Origin: a virus
DNA length: 40,849 nt
Direction: 5' to 3' (one strand)
Virus record (IMG/VR): IMGVR_UViG_3300032011_002753
Coordinates: 1-40,849 of that record
Part shown: in pieces, positions 31,453 to 38,351 of the stretch
Layout: every line of letters starts with the position of its first letter
Position numbering within the stretch: the stretch's first letter is position 1
The notes under the pieces: generated by a model
The model's input: only the letters and a program-made list of their open reading frames with translations
Told to the model about the DNA's origin: nothing
Databases searched by the model: none
Program-made: the position numbers and the translations under genes

Positions 31453-33330
31453 ATGCCAAAGTACAACTACAAAAAAGATGCACTTACCGATTATTTCAAA
31501 GGTAAACTATCCGCAAAAGAATTGGATAAGATTGCCAGAGATGATTTTAAGAGTGGTATTGCAACTAAAAAAGAATTATCTAACTTTTTATCAAACAAAT
31601 TTACTCAAGATGTAATGAGTGATACCTATGGTATTCCTGCAGGTACGTTAGTAAAACGAGTAAGAGGGTTAATGAAATTTGCTGAAGGTGTAAATGAAAT
31701 GGACCCACACTATCCAGTCGTATCAAAAGATGATGAAGAAGAAGTAACTGAATCTAAATTCGCTAAGAAACCTGAGGTAACTCCAAAACAATTGTTGAAA
31801 ATACAAAATGATGTTAGAAAGGTTAACAGAAAGATAAAAGTTTATATCAGTAAACATCCTGTCACTAAAGGTCAATTAGATATAGAATTAGGACATGGGC
31901 ATGATAATGATGATGAAATACATAAGATTTATGCTATATTGAAAAAACATACTGGTAGTTGGAGAACTGGTTCTATGTTTAACGAATCAGTAAATGAAGG
32001 TAAAGAACCAGAAGTGATTTCTCAACTTAGAGATATCGTAAAAAGAAAACAAAACAAAAAAATCAAAGACCCAAAGAGTGGTAAAATGATGAGAGTTGAT
32101 TTGATGTCAGCATCAGTAGTAACTCAGGTCTATGATAAAATTAACAAATCTAACAAAGATAAATTTGGTAAACTTTCTTTACCTAACATGGTAAATCTAG
32201 CATATAAAGTAGCGAAACCTAGAATGTCAGATTCAGTAAACGAAAGAATAAATCCAAAGTTTTACGATGCAAGAGTTCAATATATAGACCCTAAGAGTAA
32301 GAAAAAGTTTGTTGGTGATGTAGTTAGATATGATAATGGTGAATACAAAGTTAACTTAGGTAAAGATGGTAGATTTGAAAAATACATCTTAGCAAAAGAA
32401 AAAGATTTGAAAATTGTATCTAAATCCAAGAAAAGAACATACGAATCAGTAAACGAAGGTATTTCTGTATTTGATGAAAGACACTTTGGTAAAAAGGGTA
32501 TAATCATTATGATTGATGATAATGGTAAAAAAGTATCTGCAATCTTCAAAGATAAAAAGAACGCTGATAAGTTCAATAGAAACAAACCATCAGATATCAA
32601 AAAACTTTTAGATTTAGCAAAGAAAACTAAATACCCAAAAGCAATCGATGAATCAGTAAACGAAGCATATGTTGTATTGTACTCACCAAAAAAAGGAGTG
32701 AAACCAGTAACAACTGCAGCTTATAAAGATAAGAAAGATGCTGAAAAGTGGGCAAAGGATTTGGGTGGTATCACAATGATAGTTAAAAAGAAAGTTAGAT
32801 ATATTGATGAAACTAAGGCACAAATCAATAAAATTAAAAAACAGGCTGGTAAGAAAGAAATAAAGTTCTACGATATATTATCTAATATTGAAAAAAAGTT
32901 AGGTAAAAACAAATATAGAGCCTTTCTAGTTAAATCCTTAAAAGATTTTAAAATCAATGGAAATCACTATGATTATAGAAGTAACGCAGCTGCAGAAGAA
33001 AAACTTTTCCAAGTATCTGAAGTTAACACGAATGAAGATTTAAGAAATTGGTTCAAATCTAAATGGGTAAACATTGGTAAAAAAGATAAAAGTGGAAAAC
33101 ATCCACCATGTGGTACGAGTGGTAACAAAAAAGGATATGCCAAATGTGTACCTGCTAAAAAGGCAGCATCTATGAGTAAAAAAGAAAAAGAATCTGCAAC
33201 TCGTAGAAAAAGAGCAGCACAAAACAAATCCAATAGAGGTGGTAAATCATCAGCTGGACAAGGTAAAAAACCTATAAATGTTTCTACCCATACTGGTGGA
33301 AGAAAAAGTGGGACCGGAAAAGGTTCATAG
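31453..33330 (+). CDS. Bead-like multidomain virion protein with four S-V-N-E linkers (625 aa)
   Basis: S-V-N-E occurs at residues 179-182, 261-264, 332-335 and 401-404, with a further G-V-N-E at 79-82. The distances between the four are 82, 71 and 69 residues. The intervening stretches look like separate small domains: an H-G-H-D-N-D-D-E-I-H-K-I-Y helical unit at ~147-160, a beta-rich unit at 265-331, and another at 336-400. The tail (about 510-625) has W-F-K-S-K-W-V-N-I-G-K-K-D-K-S-G-K-H-P-P and then a Lys/Arg/Ser run, matching a module I recall as DUF5872. It is probably a polyprotein-like head component cut by the gp21-like protease. It starts 6 bases after the preceding stop with AAAGGA. 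Confidence 0.65.
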   Translation: MPKYNYKKDALTDYFKGKLSAKELDKIARDDFKSGIATKKELSNFLSNKFTQDVMSDTYGIPAGTLVKRVRGLMKFAEGVNEMDPHYPVVSKDDEEEVTESKFAKKPEVTPKQLLKIQNDVRKVNRKIKVYISKHPVTKGQLDIELGHGHDNDDEIHKIYAILKKHTGSWRTGSMFNESVNEGKEPEVISQLRDIVKRKQNKKIKDPKSGKMMRVDLMSASVVTQVYDKINKSNKDKFGKLSLPNMVNLAYKVAKPRMSDSVNERINPKFYDARVQYIDPKSKKKFVGDVVRYDNGEYKVNLGKDGRFEKYILAKEKDLKIVSKSKKRTYESVNEGISVFDERHFGKKGIIIMIDDNGKKVSAIFKDKKNADKFNRNKPSDIKKLLDLAKKTKYPKAIDESVNEAYVVLYSPKKGVKPVTTAAYKDKKDAEKWAKDLGGITMIVKKKVRYIDETKAQINKIKKQAGKKEIKFYDILSNIEKKLGKNKYRAFLVKSLKDFKINGNHYDYRSNAAAEEKLFQVSEVNTNEDLRNWFKSKWVNIGKKDKSGKHPPCGTSGNKKGYAKCVPAKKAASMSKKEKESATRRKRAAQNKSNRGGKSSAGQGKKPINVSTHTGGRKSGTGKGS

Positions 33331-33332
33331 TA

Positions 33333-33344
33333 TATATTTATATA
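33333..33344 (+). promoter_or_regulatory. Late-promoter-like element TATATTTATATA
   Basis: Exact copy two bases after the 625-residue gene's stop and 21 bases before the bS21 ATG at 33366. It would give bS21 its own transcript. Confidence 0.65.
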
Positions 33345-33365
33345 AGTTACATCAAATAAAGGAGA

Positions 33366-33635
33366 ATGACTAAAAAGAAATCAATTGTCTCTGTTCAAGT
33401 AAGAAAAGGAGATATTCAAAAGGCACTAAAAATATTTAAAAGAAGAGTAAGTGAGAGTGGACATTTATTCGAAGTAAGAAAAAGACAAGAATTTACGAAA
33501 CCAACTACAATTCGTAGAAAACAAAAACAACAAGCCATCAGAGAAAATCAAAGACAAGTAATATTGGATAAGATTGAAGATGGAAACACAACCCTAAGAT
33601 TACAAACTAAAAAAAGGAAAAAAGGTAAAAGATAG
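33366..33635 (+). CDS. rpsU: Phage-encoded ribosomal protein bS21
   Basis: 89 residues. Positions 8-60 follow bacterial bS21: V-S-V-Q-V-R-K-G-D-I-Q-K-A-L-K-I-F-K-R-R, then S-G-H-L-F-E-V-R-K-R, and the hallmark F-T-K-P-T-T-I-R-R-K (43-52). A ~30-residue Lys/Arg-rich tail extends beyond the usual ~70. bS21 binds the small subunit near the 3' end of 16S rRNA and the anti-Shine-Dalgarno. It has its own promoter-like element, and a terminator follows. GGAG is only one base before the ATG, an unusually tight spacing. Phage bS21 copies are known from marine and large phages. It may replace the host protein in ribosomes during late infection, which is inference. Confidence 0.85.
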   Translation: MTKKKSIVSVQVRKGDIQKALKIFKRRVSESGHLFEVRKRQEFTKPTTIRRKQKQQAIRENQRQVILDKIEDGNTTLRLQTKKRKKGKR

Positions 33636-33668
33636 CGTTTTTTACTCTATCATAATACTTATATACAT

Positions 33669-33696
33669 AACACACCATCTAGTAGTGTGTTTTTTT
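33669..33696 (+). terminator. Intrinsic terminator after bS21
   Basis: AACACAC (33669-33675) pairs with GTGTGTT (33685-33691) around a nine-base loop, followed by a T run to 33696. A weaker relative of the late-promoter word (AATACTTATATA, 33654-33665) lies just before it. The hairpin isolates the upstream block from the scaffold gene. Confidence 0.75.
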
Positions 33697-33698
33697 AG

Positions 33699-33728
33699 TT
33701 GGTTAATGAATACTCATCCTTATATGTA
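33699..33728 (+). promoter_or_regulatory. Candidate promoter for the scaffold-capsid unit
   Basis: The 100 bases between the terminator and the scaffold ATG hold no exact late-promoter word. TTGGTT (33699-33704) and TATATG (33721-33726) are 16 bases apart, and TATATGTA resembles the first eight bases of the late word. This is the best candidate in the gap, and weak. The rest of 33729-33797 shows only an AAAGG ribosome-binding site near 33787. Confidence 0.3.
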
Positions 33729-33797
33729 GTGACCAAACAACCGACCTAATATCATTGGAAATCCCTAATATTTTCAGACTAAAACGAAAGGCTAATT

Positions 33798-35003
33798 ATG
33801 GCAAATTCAAAACTATTGAAAGAAGCTATTGCTGATGCTAAAGCCGTTAGAGAAACTGCAATCGCCAATGCAAAAATCGCATTGGAAGAAGCATTTGCTC
33901 CTAAACTACAATCAATCTTATCTAAGAAACTTCAAGCAGAAATGAATGAAGAAGAAGAGGAAGATGATGTAGATGAGAGTGTAGATTCAAGTAAAATTGG
34001 AGCTGGTGATAACAAAGAACCTGAGTACGATGAGGCTCATACTGAGTTAGACCCAGAAACAACTAAACAATCTAGCGAAGTTGGTGCAGAGGATAGCAAC
34101 CTTGACAAAGTCGATGACCTTAAAGAAGGTGAAGAAGAAGATGAAGAATCAAAAGAAGAAGTAAAAGAAGCTGGAGAACCTGACGCTGATAAAGGCGGAG
34201 TTCCTGCGGATGTTACTAATGCTGATGATGCATCTATCTCTGAATCTGAAGAAGAGGAAGTTGATGAAACAGTTGAGGAAACTGAAATTTCTGAAGAAGA
34301 ACATTCTGAGGAAGAAGAAGTTGACGAAGAACTAGACCTTGAAGCTATCATTAGAGAGTTAGAATCTGATATGGAAGAAGAACTCGATGATGAAGAAGAA
34401 GGTGAAGTTGAAGATATCGCAACAGACGTAGTTGACGGACATGAGGAAGAACACCACGAAGGTGAAGAGCACGAAGAAGATGCTCCATCTGATATGGAAG
34501 AAGATTCTCACGAAGAAGATGAAGTTGAAGAAGATATCGACTTAGACGAAATTCTAAGAGAAATGGGATATGGTGAAGAAGAAGAAGTTGAAGAAGGTGA
34601 CCACGATGAAGTTGAAGCAAGTGAGGAGTTAGAAGAAACAAAATCTGAATTAAAAGAGGCTATTTCTACTATCAAATCTTTGAAGAAAACTATCAACGAG
34701 GTGAATCTTTTGAATGCTAAACTATTATTCGCAAACAAATTATTCCGTTCTTATAACTTGACTAACGAACAAAAGGTTAAAGTTGTAGAAACTCTTGACA
34801 GAACAAACTCTGTAAGAGAGGTGAAATTGGTGTTTAGTACACTTGCAGAATCATTGAAATTCAATGGAAACAGTAAGAAACAAAAGCTATCAGAAGGAAT
34901 CGCTTCTAAGGCTCAACCATCTACTGCTCCAAAGAAAGAAATTATCGAAGAGAGTACAAACGAAATGGCTAACAGATTTAAAAAGTTAGCAAACATTATT
35001 TAA
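33798..35003 (+). CDS. Prohead scaffold (T4 gp22-like), strongly acidic
   Basis: 401 residues. The N terminus is an Ala/Lys-rich helix (L-L-K-E-A-I-A-D-A-K-A-V-R-E-T-A-I) ending near M-N-E. Residues ~50-280 are dominated by Glu and Asp runs. The last ~120 residues form a coiled coil (E-E-L-E-E-T-K-S-E-L-K-E-A) plus a basic helical end containing N-E-M-A-N-R-F-K-K-L. Composition, size and place directly before the capsid gene match T4 gp22, the core protein degraded by gp21 during maturation. It has a weak ribosome-binding site (AAAGG) and starts a unit bracketed by two terminators. Homology is inferred mainly from synteny and composition. Confidence 0.75.
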   Translation: MANSKLLKEAIADAKAVRETAIANAKIALEEAFAPKLQSILSKKLQAEMNEEEEEDDVDESVDSSKIGAGDNKEPEYDEAHTELDPETTKQSSEVGAEDSNLDKVDDLKEGEEEDEESKEEVKEAGEPDADKGGVPADVTNADDASISESEEEEVDETVEETEISEEEHSEEEEVDEELDLEAIIRELESDMEEELDDEEEGEVEDIATDVVDGHEEEHHEGEEHEEDAPSDMEEDSHEEDEVEEDIDLDEILREMGYGEEEEVEEGDHDEVEASEELEETKSELKEAISTIKSLKKTINEVNLLNAKLLFANKLFRSYNLTNEQKVKVVETLDRTNSVREVKLVFSTLAESLKFNGNSKKQKLSEGIASKAQPSTAPKKEIIEESTNEMANRFKKLANII

Positions 35004-35030
35004 TTATTAATCATTTAAGGAGAGAAAAAA

Positions 35031-36641
35031 ATGGCAAATTTTGATTTATCCAAACTGACAGAAGGAAAGAACCCACAATCAGTAATGCTCGAGGAAACAA
35101 GAGGATTAAAGAGTAAATGGGAACAAACTGGACTTCTTGAAGGTTTGAAAGAAAGAGACCAACATCAGATGTCGGTTCTTTTAGAAAACCAAGCAAAACA
35201 ATTGCTTGATGAAGCTAACTCTACATCCGCTGGAACAGGAAACGAAGAGTGGAGTGGTGTAGCTTTACCATTGGTAAGACGTATCTTTGGTGAAATCAGT
35301 GCGAAGGAATTCGTTTCTGTACAACCGATGAACTTACCTTCAGGTCTAATCTTTTATTTAGACTTTAAATATAACAACGGTCAATTCGGTGGAAGTAACT
35401 ATTCAGGTTCTTCTATCTTTGGTGGTGACGGTTCGGACTTAGGTTCAACTAATGTAGCTAAAAACGGTCTTTATGGAGACGGTAGATTTGGTTACACACA
35501 ACCAGATGACAATAAATTCGTAGCAAAAGCAAACGTAACTGTATCGACTGCTTCTGTATATGATGATTTGAACTACGATGGTAGATATACTGCATCTGTT
35601 GCAGCTGGAGATATCTTCAAAGTAGAAATTGCAAAATCTGATATCGATTCATCAGCTGATGATGACGCAATCAGAAGTTTTACTTTAACAACTAACTCTG
35701 GTTCATTTATCGATGAAAACCTAGGTGCTTTCAACTACAAGAGTGGAGATAACTATTACTTCTTCTTCTCTGGTTCTGAAAAAGTACAAGATGTTGAAGT
35801 AAACTTTAGTAAAGTAAACTCTGCTGGTGATAGAGGTGATTTTGAAGATAGAGATGCTATCTTAAACACTTCTGGTTCTGCAGGAACTGCTTTAGATATT
35901 CCAGAAATCGACCTTGAGTTGAAATCTGAGGCTATCGTTGCTAAGACTAGAAAACTAAAAGCAGTATGGACTCCTGAGTTAGCTCAAGACCTTAATGCTT
36001 ACCACAGTATCGATGCTGAGGCTGAATTAACTTCTATGTTATCTGAGTACATCTCACTAGAGATTGACCTAGAAATCTTAGACTTGTTAAGAAGCAACGC
36101 ATTGACTTCTGAGTACTGGTCTGTAAATATCGGTGAAGAATGGAATGGTTCAGCTTGGAGTGCAGTATCAACAGGTGTTGCATACCAAAAGAACACATGG
36201 TTCCAGACTCTTGGTACTAAACTTAACAAAGTTTCTAACAAGATTCACCAATTAACACTAAGAGGTGGAGCTAACTTTATCGTTGCTTCTCCTGATGTAT
36301 GTACTATCCTAGAATCTATTCCAGCTTTCTCTGTGAACGCTGATAAAGATGCTGGACAGTTTGCAGCTGGTGTTTCAACTGTTGGTTCTTTGGCTAACAG
36401 ATACACAGTTTATAAGAATCCTTACCAAACTAATAACGAAATCCTTATGGGCTTCAAAGGTAGTAACTTCTTAGAGACTGGTGCTGTATATGCTCCATAT
36501 GTACCACTTATCATGACTCCATTAGTATATGACCCACAAAACTTCACTCCAAGAAGAGGTGTGATGACAAGATATGCTAAGAAGATGGTAAGACCTGAGT
36601 TCTATGGTAAAGTTTATATCAAAGATATACAAAACGTATAA
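35031..36641 (+). CDS. Major capsid protein (T4 gp23-like)
   Basis: 536 residues. The N-terminal ~61 residues are a helical delta-like propeptide ending Q-L-L-D-E-A; cleavage after Glu 61 (hydrophobic-x-Glu/Ala) corresponds to the T4 gp23 cut after Glu 65. Then come L-V-R-R-I-F (81-86) and V-S-V-Q-P-M-N-L-P-S-G, matching M-V-R-R ... V-Q-P-M-N-S-P-T-G in T4 gp23. The middle (about 130-280) is an acidic, Ser/Gly-rich insertion-like domain. The C-terminal half contains A-V-W-T-P-E-L-A-Q-D-L, the I-S-L-E-I-D-L-E-I-L-D helix and P-Y-V-P-L near the end. Strong AAGGAG site. A strong terminator follows 25 bases after the stop. It forms hexamers of the head shell. Confidence 0.93.
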   Translation: MANFDLSKLTEGKNPQSVMLEETRGLKSKWEQTGLLEGLKERDQHQMSVLLENQAKQLLDEANSTSAGTGNEEWSGVALPLVRRIFGEISAKEFVSVQPMNLPSGLIFYLDFKYNNGQFGGSNYSGSSIFGGDGSDLGSTNVAKNGLYGDGRFGYTQPDDNKFVAKANVTVSTASVYDDLNYDGRYTASVAAGDIFKVEIAKSDIDSSADDDAIRSFTLTTNSGSFIDENLGAFNYKSGDNYYFFFSGSEKVQDVEVNFSKVNSAGDRGDFEDRDAILNTSGSAGTALDIPEIDLELKSEAIVAKTRKLKAVWTPELAQDLNAYHSIDAEAELTSMLSEYISLEIDLEILDLLRSNALTSEYWSVNIGEEWNGSAWSAVSTGVAYQKNTWFQTLGTKLNKVSNKIHQLTLRGGANFIVASPDVCTILESIPAFSVNADKDAGQFAAGVSTVGSLANRYTVYKNPYQTNNEILMGFKGSNFLETGAVYAPYVPLIMTPLVYDPQNFTPRRGVMTRYAKKMVRPEFYGKVYIKDIQNV

Positions 36642-36666
36642 TCGATAATATAATACTTATTTTATT

Positions 36667-36695
36667 AAAGGGGGTGATTTTTCATCCCCTTTTTT
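36667..36695 (+). terminator. Strong intrinsic terminator after the capsid gene
   Basis: An 11-base stem, 36667-36677 with 36682-36692 (one G-T pair), a four-T loop, and a T run to 36695. The G/C core stands out in this AT-rich window. It ends the scaffold-capsid transcript. Confidence 0.88.
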
Positions 36696-36702
36696 ATTGT
36701 CT

Positions 36703-36714
36703 TATATTTATAGT
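36703..36714 (+). promoter_or_regulatory. Late-promoter-like element (TATATTTATAGT)
   Basis: Ten of 12 bases match the recurrent word. It lies just after the capsid terminator, 27 bases before the ATG at 36742, which has an AAAGGAG site. It starts the neck/tail-completion block. Confidence 0.55.
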
Positions 36715-36741
36715 TGGTAAAGTATATAAAGGAGATAACAT

Positions 36742-37893
36742 ATGAGTACACTAACATATTGGACTGGTTCGGCTGAAAACGATATATCTGGTTCAACACC
36801 CTTCGGTATTTATGATGGTGATTCTACCTTCCAATCAGATGGTCCAAAGGTGGCCAATTGGTGTGCAAGAAGGTTAGGATATCCAATCATTGATGTAGAA
36901 TTAGTAGATTTAAACTTCTACGCTTGTTTTGAGGAGGCTGTATCTGAATATGGTGCCCAAATCAATCAATTTAATATTAGAAACAACTTAGGTTCAACAT
37001 TAGGTAAACCAACTGGTTCGAACTTAACACATTCACAAGTTGCAGGTTCACCACTACCCCATACAATCAAATTATCTGAATCATATGGTACATATGCAAA
37101 CGTAGGTGGTAGAACTGATGTTAAAAAAGGATATGTAGAAACAAATCCTGGCACACAATCGTATGATTTACAAACCTTATGGGCAGATGTTAGTGAAAGT
37201 AACAAAAGATTAGATGTAACAAAGGTATTTTATGAAGGTACACCATCAATTAACAGATTCTTTGACCCTTACTCAGTAAGTGGACAAGGAACTCTTAACT
37301 TAGTTGATGAATTCGGATTTGGTTCATTCTCCCCAGCCGCACAATTTATGTTAATGCCAATTTTCGAAGATTTACAAAGATTTCAACACATTGAATTTAA
37401 CGACCAGATAAGAAAATCTGCATTTACATTCAATATTGTTAATAATAAATTACAAATATGGCCAAGACCAACTTCAACTTATAAACTTTGGTTTGAATAT
37501 ATTGTAAAAGATGAGTATGATAATAACTCTACTGTTATCACACCAGGTGTAGTTGCAGATTATTCAAATATTGGATATGATTTTATGACTTATTCACAAA
37601 TAAATGATGTGGGTAAACAATGGATTAGAAAATATTCATTAGCTTTGGCAAAAGAACTATTGGGAGCAATTAGAGAAAAATATTCTACTGTTCCAATACC
37701 AGGTTCTGAAGTAAGTTTGGATGGAGCAGCACTTAGAGCAGAGGCACAAACTGAAAAAGACCAATTAGTAGAACAATTAAGAGAAAACTTACAAGAAGTT
37801 TCTAACAAGGTTAGGTATGAAACTGAAGCTGAAAATGCTGAAAATCAACAAAAGTTGATGAACAAAGTACCAATTAACATTTATATAGGATAA
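36742..37893 (+). CDS. Neck / head-completion protein (T4 gp13-like)
   Basis: 383 residues. Residues 39-70, N-W-C-A-R-R-L-G-Y-P-I-I-D-V-E-L then V-D-L-N-F-Y-A-C-F-E-E-A-V-S-E-Y, align with the T4 gp13 N-terminal pattern (L-G-x-P-x-x-x-x-E-x-x-D ... C-x-x-x-A-x-x-x-Y). A later W-P-R-P-T-S-T-Y and F-E-Y-I strand fit neck proteins. The extra ~70 residues relative to T4 gp13 (309) include an N-terminal G/S-rich arm and a C-terminal coiled coil (about 335-375). With gp14 it seals the filled head and forms the collar for tail joining. The start is 27 bases after the promoter-like word, with a good AAAGGAG. Confidence 0.75.
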   Translation: MSTLTYWTGSAENDISGSTPFGIYDGDSTFQSDGPKVANWCARRLGYPIIDVELVDLNFYACFEEAVSEYGAQINQFNIRNNLGSTLGKPTGSNLTHSQVAGSPLPHTIKLSESYGTYANVGGRTDVKKGYVETNPGTQSYDLQTLWADVSESNKRLDVTKVFYEGTPSINRFFDPYSVSGQGTLNLVDEFGFGSFSPAAQFMLMPIFEDLQRFQHIEFNDQIRKSAFTFNIVNNKLQIWPRPTSTYKLWFEYIVKDEYDNNSTVITPGVVADYSNIGYDFMTYSQINDVGKQWIRKYSLALAKELLGAIREKYSTVPIPGSEVSLDGAALRAEAQTEKDQLVEQLRENLQEVSNKVRYETEAENAENQQKLMNKVPINIYIG

Positions 37894-37895
37894 TT

Positions 37896-38351
37896 ATGGC
37901 TAGGTTTACAGGTCCAAACGATATAACCCTCTTCAAACACTTTTCAGAGGAGTTAGTAGAAGATATAGTAACTACCACTATACAATTATTTAAACTTTCA
38001 ATAAACGAAAGTAAAACTAATTTATATGGTGAATCTCTAGGTAAGCAATATCTTCCAGGAGTATCGGTAAACGCGTTAATTGAAAGACAGGAATCTGAAG
38101 TAAACTATGAAGGATTTGGTTTTGATAAAAGTCAAAACGTTGAATACAAATTTAACAGACATACATTAGAAGAAAAATCATTATATCCTGAAATTGGTGA
38201 TGTTATATTCCATAACAATGGATATTTTGAAGTAGATAACGTAAGAGAAGATTTTATGTTGGCGGGTAGAACAGGTCAAAAGTTCTCAATTATTTGTTCA
38301 ACATTTATGATGAGACGTTCTCAACTTAATATAGAGGAAAGAGCAGTATAA
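37896..38351 (+). CDS. Neck protein (T4 gp14-like)
   Basis: 151 residues, shorter than T4 gp14 (256). Recognisable features: L-Y-G-E-S (43-47), a charged beta part including R-H-T-L-E-E, and the strongly conserved Y-P-E-I-G-D-V-I-F-H-N-N-G-Y-F-E-V-D-N-V (99-118), equal to the G-D-L-I-Y-F-P ... L-F-E-I segment of gp14. It probably joins gp13 in the neck. It starts two bases after the upstream stop, has AGGA upstream, and shares one base with the next gene's start. Synteny (13-14-15) supports the call more than similarity alone. Confidence 0.72.
   Translation: MARFTGPNDITLFKHFSEELVEDIVTTTIQLFKLSINESKTNLYGESLGKQYLPGVSVNALIERQESEVNYEGFGFDKSQNVEYKFNRHTLEEKSLYPEIGDVIFHNNGYFEVDNVREDFMLAGRTGQKFSIICSTFMMRRSQLNIEERAV

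Noticed and set aside
31358-31615. An 85-codon + strand frame across the junction of the 252- and 625-residue genes
   Set aside because: It overlaps conserved parts of two good genes in another frame and has low-quality composition.
34037-34738. Open frames of 76-104 codons on the - strand, rich in Ser or Leu
   Set aside because: They are mirror images of the Glu/Asp-rich scaffold codons (GAA/GAT read backwards) with no start signals. The + strand gene explains the whole stretch.
37876-37887. AACATTTATATA, 10 of 12 matches to the late-promoter word, 9 bases before the gp14-like ATG
   Set aside because: It lies in the last codons of the gp13-like gene, has two mismatches in the first half, and the spacing to the ATG is too short to support it.
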